Part shown: piece by piece, positions 25,633 through 34,214 of the stretch | Layout: the number at the start of each line of letters is the position of its first letter | How positions within the stretch are numbered: position 1 is the stretch's first letter | NCBI RefSeq assembly: GCF_002043005.1 | Contig: NZ_CP020330.1 | Location: forward strand, 2,808,001 to 2,872,000 | Direction: 5' to 3' | Length of the DNA stretch: 64,000 nt | Origin: Martelella mediterranea DSM 17316 | GTDB lineage: Bacteria; Pseudomonadota; Alphaproteobacteria; Rhizobiales; Rhizobiaceae | Made by a program: the position numbers and the translations under genes | The notes under the pieces: model-generated | Told to the model about the DNA's origin: nothing | Database searches by the model: none | What the model saw: the letters and a program-made list of their open reading frames with translations, nothing else

Positions 25633-26076
25633 CTAATGTGCTTCTTTCGCCACAGTGTCGCGGCGCTCCCGGTCGAGCGCCTCGGCGCATTCGCGCACGC
25701 TGGAGGGCACGTTCAGCCGGGCGATATCGGCGAGCGTGAACCAGCCGAGATCGTCGGCGTCATCGGCCTCCTTCGCGATCGCGCGGTCATCGACCTCCGC
25801 CAGGAAAACGCTGAGTCGGTAAAAGCTGGTGACCGCGCCTGTCTCGTTCCTGTCGATCAGGTCATAGACGGAAAACAGCGTTATATTTTCGGCGGTTAGG
25901 CCGGTTTCTTCCTTCAATTCGCGAATCGCCGCCTGTTCCGCTGTTTCGCCCGCTTCCGCCTTGCCGCCCGGAAAGGCGTACATGGCTCTTGCCGGCGGAT
26001 TGGCGCGGCGCACCAGCAGGAAGGTGTCTTTCCTGCGGATGATCACCGAGGAAGCGGGCTTTGGCGTCTCTGTCAT
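25633..26076 (-). CDS. Nudix hydrolase
   Basis: 147 residues with a perfect Nudix box, GKAEAGETAEQAAIRELKEETGL pattern at residues 38-60 (G-x5-E-x7-REL-x-EE-x-G). Hydrolyses nucleoside diphosphates linked to another group; the N-terminal VIIRRKDTFLLVRRANPPA resembles MutT/ADP-ribose-type pyrophosphatases but does not fix the substrate. ATG 26076 is chosen because the motif-bearing domain begins directly after it. Divergent from the SRAP gene with 78 bp between the starts, so the promoters probably overlap. Both genes have genome-maintenance roles, which may explain the pairing. Confidence 0.9.
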   Translation of the reverse strand: MTETPKPASSVIIRRKDTFLLVRRANPPARAMYAFPGGKAEAGETAEQAAIRELKEETGLTAENITLFSVYDLIDRNETGAVTSFYRLSVFLAEVDDRAIAKEADDADDLGWFTLADIARLNVPSSVRECAEALDRERRDTVAKEAH

Positions 26077-26154
26077 GCTATATACGGGCGGTGATCGCGA
26101 ATGGATTTTCTCGGAAGGCGCGCCTTCCGTTTTCAGGATGAGTTTCAAAGCGCA

Positions 26155-26898
26155 ATGTGTGGACGTTTCGGCCTGATAGCAACCCCTGACGAGGTCGGCG
26201 AGGCTTTCGATATCACCGGGATCGATCCGTTCCCGCCGCGCTACAATATCGCGCCGTCGCAGCCGATCCTGATGATCGTGAGCGCTTCGGAACTGACCGG
26301 CGGCGGGGAGGGACGCAACGCGCTGCTGGTGCGCTGGGGGCTGATTCCGGCATGGGTGAAGGATGCGCGTGAATTCTCGCTGCTGTTCAACGCACGCGGC
26401 GAAACCGCGGCCGAAAAACCGGCCTTTCGCGGCTCGATGCGTCATTTCCGCACCCTCGTTCCGGCCTCCGGTTTCTTCGAATGGCGCAGGACCGGCGAGA
26501 AGGGCGGGGCGCAGCCCTACTGGATCCGCCCGCGCCACGGCGGTGTGATCGCCTTTGCCGGCCTGATGTCGCCGTGGCTGGGGGCGGACGGCACGGAGAT
26601 CGATACCGGCACGATCCTGACCACGTCTTCCAGCGGTTTGATCGCGCATATTCACGAGCGCTCGCCGGTGGTGATCGCGCCTGCGGATTATGAACGCTGG
26701 CTCGATTGCCGCAATTACGAACCGCGCGAGGTCGCCGACCTGCTGGCCCCGCCGCCCGCCGATTTCTTTGAGGCACTCCCGGTCGCAAAAGCCGTCAGCA
26801 ATGCCCGCAATATGGGCGCAGACCTGATCGAGCCGATCGGTCCGCCGTTGGAGGGCGAGCCGGAGGATGAGGGGCCGGGGCAGATGGATTTGTTTTGA
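26155..26898 (+). CDS. SRAP domain protein (YedK/HMCES type), abasic-site DNA-protein crosslinker
   Basis: 247 residues. Starts MCGRF, so removal of Met exposes the catalytic Cys2, which forms a thiazolidine crosslink with abasic sites in single-stranded DNA; this fixes ATG 26155 as start. Other family residues: Asn31 in YNIAPSQ, the FNARGET segment, the glutamate in SGFFEW and the histidine in AHIHERSPVVI. It protects stalled replication forks from abasic-site cleavage. The acidic C-terminal tail is variable. Confidence 0.95.
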   Translation: MCGRFGLIATPDEVGEAFDITGIDPFPPRYNIAPSQPILMIVSASELTGGGEGRNALLVRWGLIPAWVKDAREFSLLFNARGETAAEKPAFRGSMRHFRTLVPASGFFEWRRTGEKGGAQPYWIRPRHGGVIAFAGLMSPWLGADGTEIDTGTILTTSSSGLIAHIHERSPVVIAPADYERWLDCRNYEPREVADLLAPPPADFFEALPVAKAVSNARNMGADLIEPIGPPLEGEPEDEGPGQMDLF

Positions 26899-26966
26899 GA
26901 GTGGGCCGTCGCCCGACAGACTCACGGTCCGTCTCCGATTTTCGGTTCGGGAAACCGGGCAGCCTC

Positions 26967-27105
26967 AATCTCCTCCCTTGAGGGGGAGATGTCGCGAAAG
27001 CGACAGAGAGGGGTATAAGGCATAAGCCCTATAAGCCGAATTCGCCGAGAGGGTTCACCCCTCTCTGCCCCTGTCGGGGCATCTCCCCCTCAAGGGGGGA
27101 GATTG
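26967..27105. repeat. Rhizobial-type palindromic intergenic repeat, copy 1
   Basis: About 139 bp. Outer arms CTCCCTTGAGGGGGAG and CTCCCCCTCAAGGGGGGAG, inner hairpins TGTCGCGAAAGCGACA and TGCCCCTGTCGGGGCA, each bordered by GAGAGGGGT/ACCCCTCTC. It lies between the convergent SRAP and pssA genes. The same element recurs at 37327, 37600 and 58346. Its strong foldback could act as a transcription stop or mRNA-stability element for both neighbours. Confidence 0.85.
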
Positions 27106-27181
27106 TTGGCGGAAAAGCTTCTGTATGTAACCGGCGCCTGGCGACGGCTGCGTTGCATCGGTCACCGATGCCGCCAACACA

Positions 27182-28066
27182 TCAAATATCCAGATCCAGC
27201 CGGTTCTTGCGCGGCTGGCCGTCGTCTTCGTCGTCCTCGGTGTCGTCCTCCATCACCAGCGTGCCGTATTTGCGGTGCCAGGCGCGGGCGCCCAGCGGCA
27301 GGCTCAGGAGGTAGAGAACCGAGCCGGCGATCATCACGTGCCAGGTATAGGCGAACAGCAGCGCGACCGAGAGCACGGCAACCAGCATCATCGGCAGCGC
27401 GAAATCGCGCCTTACGGTGAAGCCGAGGCTCTTGCCGGACCAGACCGGCAGGCGGCTGATCAGCAGGAAGCCGATGAGCACGGTATAGGCGGCGGAAACC
27501 AGCGCCACGCCGCGACCAAGTTCCATGCCGAGAAAGCCGAGATAGACCGGCAGCAGCACGATGATCGCGCCAAGCGGCGCGGGGACGCCGACGAAATATT
27601 CGCCCTGCCAGCTCGCCTTGCGCTTGCGGTCGGCCATGACGTTGAAGCGGGCGAGGCGCAGCGCCGCGGCGATCGCATAGGTCAGTGCCGCGATCCAGCC
27701 GAGCGTACCGCCGTCATTCAGCAGATAGGTATAGGCGACGAGCGCCGGCGCGATGCCGAAATTGACGACATCGGCGAGCGAATCCATCTGTTCGCCAAAT
27801 TTGGAGGAGGCCTTCAAGAGCCGCGCCAGCCTGCCGTCGACGCCGTCCAGAAAGGCGGCGATCAGCAGCATGGCGACGGCCTTGGGAAACTGGCCGTCGA
27901 TCGCCATCCGGATGCCGGAAAGCCCGGCGCAGATGGCAAGCACGGTCACCAGGTTGGGGATGATGAGCCGGAGCGGTATTTCGCGCAGACGGGGTCCACG
28001 GCCGGATTTGTCGCCCGTGGGCTTCACCCGTGGCTCCAGCGCACGCTCCTTACTGCCTTCATCCAT
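27182..28066 (-). CDS. pssA: CDP-diacylglycerol-serine O-phosphatidyltransferase
   Basis: 294 residues, inner membrane. Makes phosphatidylserine from CDP-diacylglycerol and serine. The CDP-alcohol phosphotransferase motif DG-x2-AR-x8-G-x3-D-x3-D is seen in DGRLARLLKASSKFGEQMD and the following SLAD. About eight hydrophobic helices follow. A basic N-terminal tail (~30 residues) and an acidic C-terminal tail (DDTEDDEDD) flank the core. Its ATG shares one base with the psd stop, so the two phosphatidylethanolamine-pathway genes are coupled. Confidence 0.93.
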   Translation of the reverse strand: MDEGSKERALEPRVKPTGDKSGRGPRLREIPLRLIIPNLVTVLAICAGLSGIRMAIDGQFPKAVAMLLIAAFLDGVDGRLARLLKASSKFGEQMDSLADVVNFGIAPALVAYTYLLNDGGTLGWIAALTYAIAAALRLARFNVMADRKRKASWQGEYFVGVPAPLGAIIVLLPVYLGFLGMELGRGVALVSAAYTVLIGFLLISRLPVWSGKSLGFTVRRDFALPMMLVAVLSVALLFAYTWHVMIAGSVLYLLSLPLGARAWHRKYGTLVMEDDTEDDEDDGQPRKNRLDLDI

Positions 28067-28764
28067 CAGATTTTCCGTCCGACGGTCGGAAGATCAAAAC
28101 CGCCGAAACCCGCCAGCACGGTCTCGCCGGCCGTCGCCATCTGTCCGACGGCAACGCGCGGCGTGGCGGTGGTCGGCAGGTAGACGTCGAGCCGCGAACC
28201 GAAGCGGATCAGGCCGAAGCGCTCGCCGGCATCAAGCACATCGCCGTTCTGCGAGAAGCAGACGATCCGGCGGGCGACGAGGCCCGCGATCTGCACCACG
28301 CCGATCGACCCATGGGCGGTTTCGATCACCAGACCATTGCGCTCATTGTCCTCGCTCGCCTTGTCGAGTTCGGCATTGAGAAACTTGCCGGGGCGATAGT
28401 GGATGCCGGTGATGCGGCCGGCCATCGGCGCGCGGTTCACATGGCAGTCGAACACGTTCATGAACACGCAGATGCGCAGCATCGGCTCTGCGCCGAGGCC
28501 CATCTCGGCCGGCGGAATTTCCTCGCTGATCGCGGAAACGCGGCCATCGGCCGGGCTGATCACGAGATTGTCGTCCTGCGGCACCATCCGGTCGGGATCG
28601 CGGAAGAAATAGGCGCACCAAAGCGTGGCGATCAGGCCGATCCAGAACAGCGGCTGGGCAATCCATCCAAGGATCAGGGTCGCCACCAGAAAGATCGCCA
28701 CAAAGCGGTGGCCTTCCTTGTGGATCGGCGCCATCGAATGCCGGATGGAATCGATAATGGTCAT
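28066..28764 (-). CDS. psd: Phosphatidylserine decarboxylase proenzyme
   Basis: 232 residues, the short type II-like form. Converts phosphatidylserine to phosphatidylethanolamine. Two N-terminal hydrophobic segments anchor it; the catalytic part has [10 protein letters not shown], the conserved HVNRAPMAG, and the C-terminal [12 protein letters not shown], whose Gly-Ser is the self-cleavage site producing the pyruvoyl group. ATG 28764 is used; the upstream in-frame start adds 13 residues outside the family. Coupled to pssA, giving consecutive steps of one pathway. Confidence 0.94.
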   Translation of the reverse strand: MTIIDSIRHSMAPIHKEGHRFVAIFLVATLILGWIAQPLFWIGLIATLWCAYFFRDPDRMVPQDDNLVISPADGRVSAISEEIPPAEMGLGAEPMLRICVFMNVFDCHVNRAPMAGRITGIHYRPGKFLNAELDKASEDNERNGLVIETAHGSIGVVQIAGLVARRIVCFSQNGDVLDAGERFGLIRFGSRLDVYLPTTATPRVAVGQMATAGETVLAGFGGFDLPTVGRKI

Positions 28765-28860
28765 TGGTCCTCGCTTGGTTGCCCGGGTTCTGAAGGGCCA
28801 CATTACAGGCTGCGCGCGGCCTTGGGAACACGGCCGTGCGTCGGTTTTACGGCAGTCTGC

Positions 28861-30747
28861 TCAGTTGGCGGGGTCGAGCCGCATGATCACGCCCATATCG
28901 TCGCTCTCGCGCACCTTGCGCAACTGCTCCTCGGCAAGGGTCGCCTCGCGCTGGCGCTCCCACATCTGGGCATAGAGCCCGTTGGCGGCAATCAGCGCAT
29001 CATGAGTGCCGCGCTCGGCGATCTCGCCGCGCTTGAGCACGATGATCTCGTCGGCGCCGATCACCGTGGAAAGCCGGTGGGCGATCACCAGCGTGGTGCG
29101 GTTTTTCGAGACCACATCCAGCGCCGCCTGGATTTCGCGTTCGGTATGGGTGTCGAGCGCGGACGTCGCCTCGTCGAGCACCAGGATCGGCGGGGCCTTG
29201 AGGATGGTGCGGGCGATGGCCACGCGTTGCTTCTCGCCGCCCGAAAGCTTCAATCCGCGCTCGCCGACCTGGGTGTCGAAGCCTTCCGGCAATTGCCGTA
29301 TGAAATCGCCGACCTGGGCGAGTTCGGCGGCGGCGTTGACCTCCTCGTCGGTCGCCGAGGTGCGGCCATAGCGGATATTGTAGGCGATCGTGTCGTTGAA
29401 CAGCACGGTATCCTGCGGCACCATGCCGATCGCCTCGCGCAGGCTCGACTGGCGCACCTCGCGCAGGTCCTGCCCATCGATGGTGATCGCGCCCTCGTTG
29501 ACATCGTAGAAGCGGAACAGCAGGCGCGAAATCGTTGACTTGCCCGCGCCCGTCGGGCCGACGATTGCCACCGTCTTGCCGGCCGGCACCTCGAAGGACA
29601 CGCCTTTGAGGATCGGGCGGGCGGGGTCGTAGGAAAAATGCACGTCCTTGAAGGCAATCGCGCCCTGGCGGATCTGCAGGTCCGGGGCATCGGGCTTGTC
29701 GGTGATCTCAAGATCTTCCTCGAGGATATCGAACATCTGCTCGATATCGGTCAGGCCCTGGCGGATTTCGCGATAGACCGAGCCGATGAAATTAAGCGGG
29801 ATCGCGAGCTGGATCAGCATGGCGTTGATGAACACGAAATCGCCGATGGTCTGGGTGCCGTTTTTAACCGCGATCGCGGACAGCACCATCATGATCGTCA
29901 TGCCGATGCCGAAGATCACGCCCTGACCGAAATTGAGCCAGCCAAGCGAGGTCCAGATGCGGGTCGCCGCGTTCTCGTAAACGGCCATGGAGGTGTCGAA
30001 GCGGTGCGCTTCCATCTTCTCATTGCCGAAATATTTGACGGTCTCGTAGTTCAAAAGCGAGTCGACGGCCTTGGTGTTGGCGTCGTTGTCGCTGTCGTTC
30101 ATTTCGCGGCGGATGGCGATGCGCCAGTCGCTGGCCTTGATGGTGAACCAGACATAGAGCACGACCGTGACGGCAGTGATCGCAAGATAATCGAAGCCGT
30201 AGCCCCACCAGAAGATGATCGCGACCAGGATGAATTCAAGCACGGTCGGCAGCGTTGCCAGGATCGTGAACCGCACGATCGTCTCGATGCCCTTGGTGCC
30301 GCGCTCGATGATCCGCGACAGCCCGCCGGTCTTGCGCGAGAGGTGAAAGCGCAAAGCAAGCTGATGCATGTGCACGAAAACCCGGTGGGCGAGGCGGCGC
30401 ACGGCATATTGACCGACGCTGGCGAACAGCGCATCGCGCAACTGGTTGAAGCCAAGCTGGCCGATGCGAGCCAGATTGTAGAACAGCACCAGCGTGACAG
30501 CCCCGAACAGGACGGCCGGCAGGACGGTGTTGATCTGCAACTCGCCGGTCAGCGCATTGGTCGCCCATTTGAAGGAATAGGGGACCAGCAGAAGGATAAG
30601 CTTGGCGACCACCAACGCGATCGTGGCGAGAACCACGCGACGCTTCAGGTCCGGGCGACTTTCCGGCCAGATATACGGCCATAGATTGATGATTGTCTGA
30701 AGCGGATTGGATGAATCCGCTGACACGGTTTTGCCGCGATCTGCCAT
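28861..30747 (-). CDS. Atm1-type ABC exporter (fused permease/ATPase)
   Basis: 628 residues from ATG 30747, which follows GGGGA; a TTG 54 bp upstream is possible but less likely. Six transmembrane helices (about 35-320), then an ATPase domain with GPTGAGKST (Walker A), LSGGEKQR (signature), ILVLDEATSALD (Walker B) and IAHRLST (H-loop). The substrate-cavity region with GIETIVRFTILATLPT and the RGTKGIE segment resembles Atm1/HMT1-type exporters, which carry glutathione-linked compounds or metal conjugates and support Fe-S metabolism and metal tolerance. Transcribed alone, 96 bp upstream of psd on the same strand. Confidence 0.92.
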   Translation of the reverse strand: MADRGKTVSADSSNPLQTIINLWPYIWPESRPDLKRRVVLATIALVVAKLILLLVPYSFKWATNALTGELQINTVLPAVLFGAVTLVLFYNLARIGQLGFNQLRDALFASVGQYAVRRLAHRVFVHMHQLALRFHLSRKTGGLSRIIERGTKGIETIVRFTILATLPTVLEFILVAIIFWWGYGFDYLAITAVTVVLYVWFTIKASDWRIAIRREMNDSDNDANTKAVDSLLNYETVKYFGNEKMEAHRFDTSMAVYENAATRIWTSLGWLNFGQGVIFGIGMTIMMVLSAIAVKNGTQTIGDFVFINAMLIQLAIPLNFIGSVYREIRQGLTDIEQMFDILEEDLEITDKPDAPDLQIRQGAIAFKDVHFSYDPARPILKGVSFEVPAGKTVAIVGPTGAGKSTISRLLFRFYDVNEGAITIDGQDLREVRQSSLREAIGMVPQDTVLFNDTIAYNIRYGRTSATDEEVNAAAELAQVGDFIRQLPEGFDTQVGERGLKLSGGEKQRVAIARTILKAPPILVLDEATSALDTHTEREIQAALDVVSKNRTTLVIAHRLSTVIGADEIIVLKRGEIAERGTHDALIAANGLYAQMWERQREATLAEEQLRKVRESDDMGVIMRLDPAN

Positions 30748-30798
30748 GCTTGTCCCCGCGCTCAAGACCGGAAGGCCGAGCCGAAATAGAAGAATTTT

Positions 30799-30826
30799 CA
30801 AAACAAAAGGCGCCCCGCGGGGCGCC
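30799..30826 (-). terminator. Rho-independent terminator of the LysM gene
   Basis: On the minus strand a perfect GGCGCCCCGCGGGGCGCC palindrome (30826-30809) is followed by TTTTGTTTT. It lies about 100 bp beyond the LysM gene stop and separates it from the ABC exporter gene. The very GC-rich stem makes this a strong call. Confidence 0.85.
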
Positions 30827-30924
30827 GCTTTACCCGCGACATAAGGTCGCCGCGCGGATATTGCAATGGCAGCGGGCCGAAACGAATTTCACCGTCGCCG
30901 TTTTTTGGACCGCGTTTTATGCGG

Positions 30925-32385
30925 CTACTGGTCGCCCGCCGGAAGATGGTATTCCGGGCCGATCGGCATGCCCTCCAGCAGGCGGCGGTGGATCGTTTCG
31001 GCTTCCCCGATCGGCAGCGGCTCCTTGGGTACGGAGAAGACCTGGCCGGGCAGGATCAGGTCGGGATTGACGATCTGGGGTTCGTTGGCGAGGTAGATCG
31101 TGGTGTAGCGCACGCCGCGTCCATACATGCGCCGCGAGATGCGCCACAGATTGTCGCCGCGGCGGATGATGACGGCATTGTCGCTGCTTTCAAGCTGCGG
31201 CTGGGTAAAGGTCTGCGTGCCATCCTGCTGCTGCTCGCCGCTGGTTGCGGGTGCGCCTGAAACCGCCGCCACCTGATCGCCCGGCGGACGGTCGAAGGGC
31301 ACGACGGCGCGGGCGACGACCCCGCCGTCCGCGTCAAGCATATCGACGCGGATCGTGTGCAGGCCTACCGAAACGTCGATCTCCGCATCGAGGACATAAT
31401 TGCCCTCGACGTTGATCTCGGCATCGCCGATGAGCGCGTCGTCGATATAGCCGCGAATGGTGGCGCCCGGCGCGCCGCTTCCGGCCACGAACAGGCGGTT
31501 GCCCTCGATTTCGACAGCCTTGATGCTGACAAGCGCCACGACCTCGCCCTGGCCGCCGTTCCGGCCCGTCTTTTCCGCGTCGGTCTCGACCGTAACCGTC
31601 TGAAGCTGGGTCTCCGCCTGATCGCTGGCGCTATCCGTGCCGGACCCATCCTGTGTCTGCTCGTTGGCGCTGGTCTGCGCTGCGTTTCCGCCCGTCGGGG
31701 TTGTGTTGTCCGAGGCCATGCCGCCGTCGCGATTCTGCTGGGCGGACGGCTGTTCGCCGTTCTCCTGCTGCCCTGATGAACCCGGCGCGCGCGCGATCAC
31801 CGTACCTTCGGGTGCGCCTCCGTCGCCATCCGGCGCGGCGATGATTTCGGAAGCCTTGCCGGGCTCGGTGATCAGGGCCAGCAGGTCGCCATCCGGGGTT
31901 TCGGGGATCGAGATCGTCGCGGTTTGCAGCGAGCGGGCGGTGCGCCCGTCGGGCATGGTGACGTCGAGATAGATGAGGTGATCGCCGGGCGTCAGCGGGG
32001 TCTCGATGATGGCGACAAAATCGCCGGAATCGCCGACACTGGAGGAGGCGACCACGGTATCGCCCTCCTTGACGTCGAGCACGCCAAGCGGCTCCGCGGC
32101 GCCTGCGATCACGGCCGTGCCGTCGGGTTCCACGCGCAGCACGTCGAAAGTGGGGATCCGCAGGCCCGTCTGCTGCTGCTCTTCGTTGGCGTCGCTGTCG
32201 CTGTCCGGGCTGCTCGCGCTCTCGCCGGATGCGTCCGCGGGCTCGCTCTGCTCGGTTTGGGGCGCGCTGCCTTCCGTGCTGCTGCCAGTCTCGCCACTAT
32301 CCTCGCGGGTATAATAATAGAGGCCCGCTGCAAGGAGAACGAGCAGGATGACGGCGATGACAATACCGGACCGGTTATTTTTCAT
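30925..32385 (-). CDS. Membrane-anchored LysM domain protein
   Basis: 486 residues. An N-terminal transmembrane anchor (about 7-25) is followed by a long acidic low-complexity region (Ser/Glu/Asp/Gln-rich, ~28-70 and ~170-270). Ig-like beta segments lie at about 70-155 and 280-380. A C-terminal LysM module (AVIIRRGDNLWRISRRMYG to PGQVFSVP, about 400-460) binds peptidoglycan or related glycans. GGAG precedes ATG 32385. The architecture suits an inner-membrane-tethered periplasmic protein bridging to the cell wall. Proteins of this layout are common in Rhizobiales; the exact role is unknown. Confidence 0.85.
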   Translation of the reverse strand: MKNNRSGIVIAVILLVLLAAGLYYYTREDSGETGSSTEGSAPQTEQSEPADASGESASSPDSDSDANEEQQQTGLRIPTFDVLRVEPDGTAVIAGAAEPLGVLDVKEGDTVVASSSVGDSGDFVAIIETPLTPGDHLIYLDVTMPDGRTARSLQTATISIPETPDGDLLALITEPGKASEIIAAPDGDGGAPEGTVIARAPGSSGQQENGEQPSAQQNRDGGMASDNTTPTGGNAAQTSANEQTQDGSGTDSASDQAETQLQTVTVETDAEKTGRNGGQGEVVALVSIKAVEIEGNRLFVAGSGAPGATIRGYIDDALIGDAEINVEGNYVLDAEIDVSVGLHTIRVDMLDADGGVVARAVVPFDRPPGDQVAAVSGAPATSGEQQQDGTQTFTQPQLESSDNAVIIRRGDNLWRISRRMYGRGVRYTTIYLANEPQIVNPDLILPGQVFSVPKEPLPIGEAETIHRRLLEGMPIGPEYHLPAGDQ

Positions 32386-32558
32386 TCAGAGCTCCGAAGA
32401 GGCGACGACGCCAATTGGCTGAAAACGCTAGCCATAGTGCCGGATATATACAAGAGTTCATTGGCTGTCTCGGCAAAGCGTGAACAGGGTAAATCTGCGA
32501 TTGTGTTCGAAATGCAATGAACTTGACCTGTCGCGGGCTAATGGGATTGATTGACGTC

Positions 32559-33179
32559 ATGAAAAAACAAGACAAACCGATTCGCAGCATCTGCGTCTAT
32601 TGCGGCTCCAGGCCGGGCGCGGCGCCGGAATATATGCGCGCCGGCAAGGCGCTTGGCGCGGCGATAGCCGCCGCCGGCTACGGCCTCGTCTATGGCGGCG
32701 GAACCAAGGGCATCATGGGCGCCGTCGCCGAGGGCGTCCTGGAAAACGGTGGCCATGTGCTCGGCATCATCCCGGAATTCCTCGTCGACATGGAGGCGAC
32801 CCGAGACCAGCTCGAGGCGCTCGACGAGCTCATGATCACGCCGGACATGCATGTGCGCAAGCACACCATGTTCGAACGGGCGGACGCCTTCGTGGCACTA
32901 CCCGGCGGGATCGGCACGCTTGAGGAGATCGTCGAGATCATGACCTGGGCGCAGCTTGGCCGTCATACCAAGCCGATGATTCTCGGCGATATCGGCGGTT
33001 TCTGGCAGCCGATGATCGAGCTGCTCGATCATATGCTGAAGGAAGGATTCCTCCACACCAGCCATCAGGTGCGCCCGCAGCTGATCGCCAATGTCGAGGA
33101 CATGATCCCGGCGATCGAGGCCGGCTGGGCGGAAACGGCCGACGACGACGGCGACGCCCGGATCATCGGCAAGATGTAG
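32559..33179 (+). CDS. LOG-family protein (nucleoside 5'-monophosphate phosphoribohydrolase type)
   Basis: 206 residues from ATG 32559; ATG 32541 and 32517 are in frame but poorly supported. Rossmann-type fold with GGGTKG (46-51) and the family signature PGGIGTLEE (115-123), plus ICVYCGSRPG at the N-terminus. LOG enzymes release free bases from nucleotide precursors such as cytokinin riboside monophosphates; in many bacteria they act on housekeeping purine nucleotides. Its stop is only 6 bp from the convergent rarD stop. Divergent from the LysM gene. Confidence 0.9.
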   Translation: MKKQDKPIRSICVYCGSRPGAAPEYMRAGKALGAAIAAAGYGLVYGGGTKGIMGAVAEGVLENGGHVLGIIPEFLVDMEATRDQLEALDELMITPDMHVRKHTMFERADAFVALPGGIGTLEEIVEIMTWAQLGRHTKPMILGDIGGFWQPMIELLDHMLKEGFLHTSHQVRPQLIANVEDMIPAIEAGWAETADDDGDARIIGKM

Positions 33180-33185
33180 GCATCG

Positions 33186-34112
33186 CTATTCCGCCGATGC
33201 CTTGCGTCTGCGCCGGACCATGGGCGCGGTGTAGATCACCAGCGCCACCCAGATCAGCGCGAAGGCAGCAAGTTTCGCGGGCTCCAGCGGCTCGCGGAAG
33301 ATCAGCACGGCGATCAGGAAGATCACGCTCGGCGCGATATACTGCATGATGCCGATGGTCGACAGACGCAGCAGTTTGGTCGCGTTCGCATAGATCAGCA
33401 GCGGAATGGCTGTGACCGCGCCGCAACCGATCAAGAGCAGCGCCGTGACCGGCGAGCGCAGGAAATGCCCGGCGCCAGTCGCTTCCAGATAGATGATGTA
33501 GCCGAGCGCCGGGCCGCTCAGCACCATGGCCTCCAGCGTAAAGGCGGTGGTGCCTTCCACCGGCATGACCTTGTGCAGAAAGGCATAGAGCCCGAAACTG
33601 AGCGGCAGCGCCAGGGCGACCAGCGGCAGACGGCCGAGCTCCACCGTCAGAATAACCACCGCCGCGAAGGCGAGGACGACGGCGACCATCTGCCCGCGCC
33701 CGAGCTTTTCCCTGAGGATCAGGGCCGCGAGCGCAACCGAAAACAGCGGGTTGATGAAATAGCCGAGGGCCGCGTCCACCGTCTGGGCGGTGCTGACCGC
33801 ATAGATATAGGTGCCCCAGTTGAGCGTGATGAACAGGCTGCACAGCACCACAAGCCCCATCATCTTCGGCTTGCGCAGGACGCCGGTGACGGTGCGCGAC
33901 TGGCCGGAATAGGCGACCATCGCGCCTGCGAACGGCAGCGACCAGACGATCCGGTGCGCCAGAATTTCGTCTGTCGGAAGGTCGATGACGAGCTTCATGT
34001 AAAGCGGCAGCACGCCCCACATCATGAAGACGATGAAGGCGAGGACGAAACCCTTGGTGCTATCGCCCTGCGGCGCCGGCGCTTCGTGGGCGGCTGTGAT
34101 TTCGGCGGACAT
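33186..34112 (-). CDS. rarD: RarD-type EamA transporter
   Basis: 308 residues with about ten transmembrane helices in two EamA-like halves. The N-terminal GFVLAFIVFMMWGVLPLYMK, RIVWSLPF, and NWGTYIYAV are characteristic of RarD, a DMT-superfamily permease first linked to chloramphenicol sensitivity; its natural substrate is uncertain. AAGGAAA precedes ATG 34112. Convergent with the LOG gene and 102 bp downstream of the cimA region. Confidence 0.92.
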   Translation of the reverse strand: MSAEITAAHEAPAPQGDSTKGFVLAFIVFMMWGVLPLYMKLVIDLPTDEILAHRIVWSLPFAGAMVAYSGQSRTVTGVLRKPKMMGLVVLCSLFITLNWGTYIYAVSTAQTVDAALGYFINPLFSVALAALILREKLGRGQMVAVVLAFAAVVILTVELGRLPLVALALPLSFGLYAFLHKVMPVEGTTAFTLEAMVLSGPALGYIIYLEATGAGHFLRSPVTALLLIGCGAVTAIPLLIYANATKLLRLSTIGIMQYIAPSVIFLIAVLIFREPLEPAKLAAFALIWVALVIYTAPMVRRRRKASAE

Positions 34113-34214
34113 GGTGTTTCCTTGAAGTCTTTTGATCAAACGCAATAGACCTTCGCTAGCGCCGCCGCCACACGAAACTTGCGCTCAAACCATCAAATGA
34201 ATTGAACCAACCGC

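Noticed and set aside
28030..29538. 502-codon plus-strand frame
   Set aside because: Antisense to psd and the ABC exporter; no recognisable domain.
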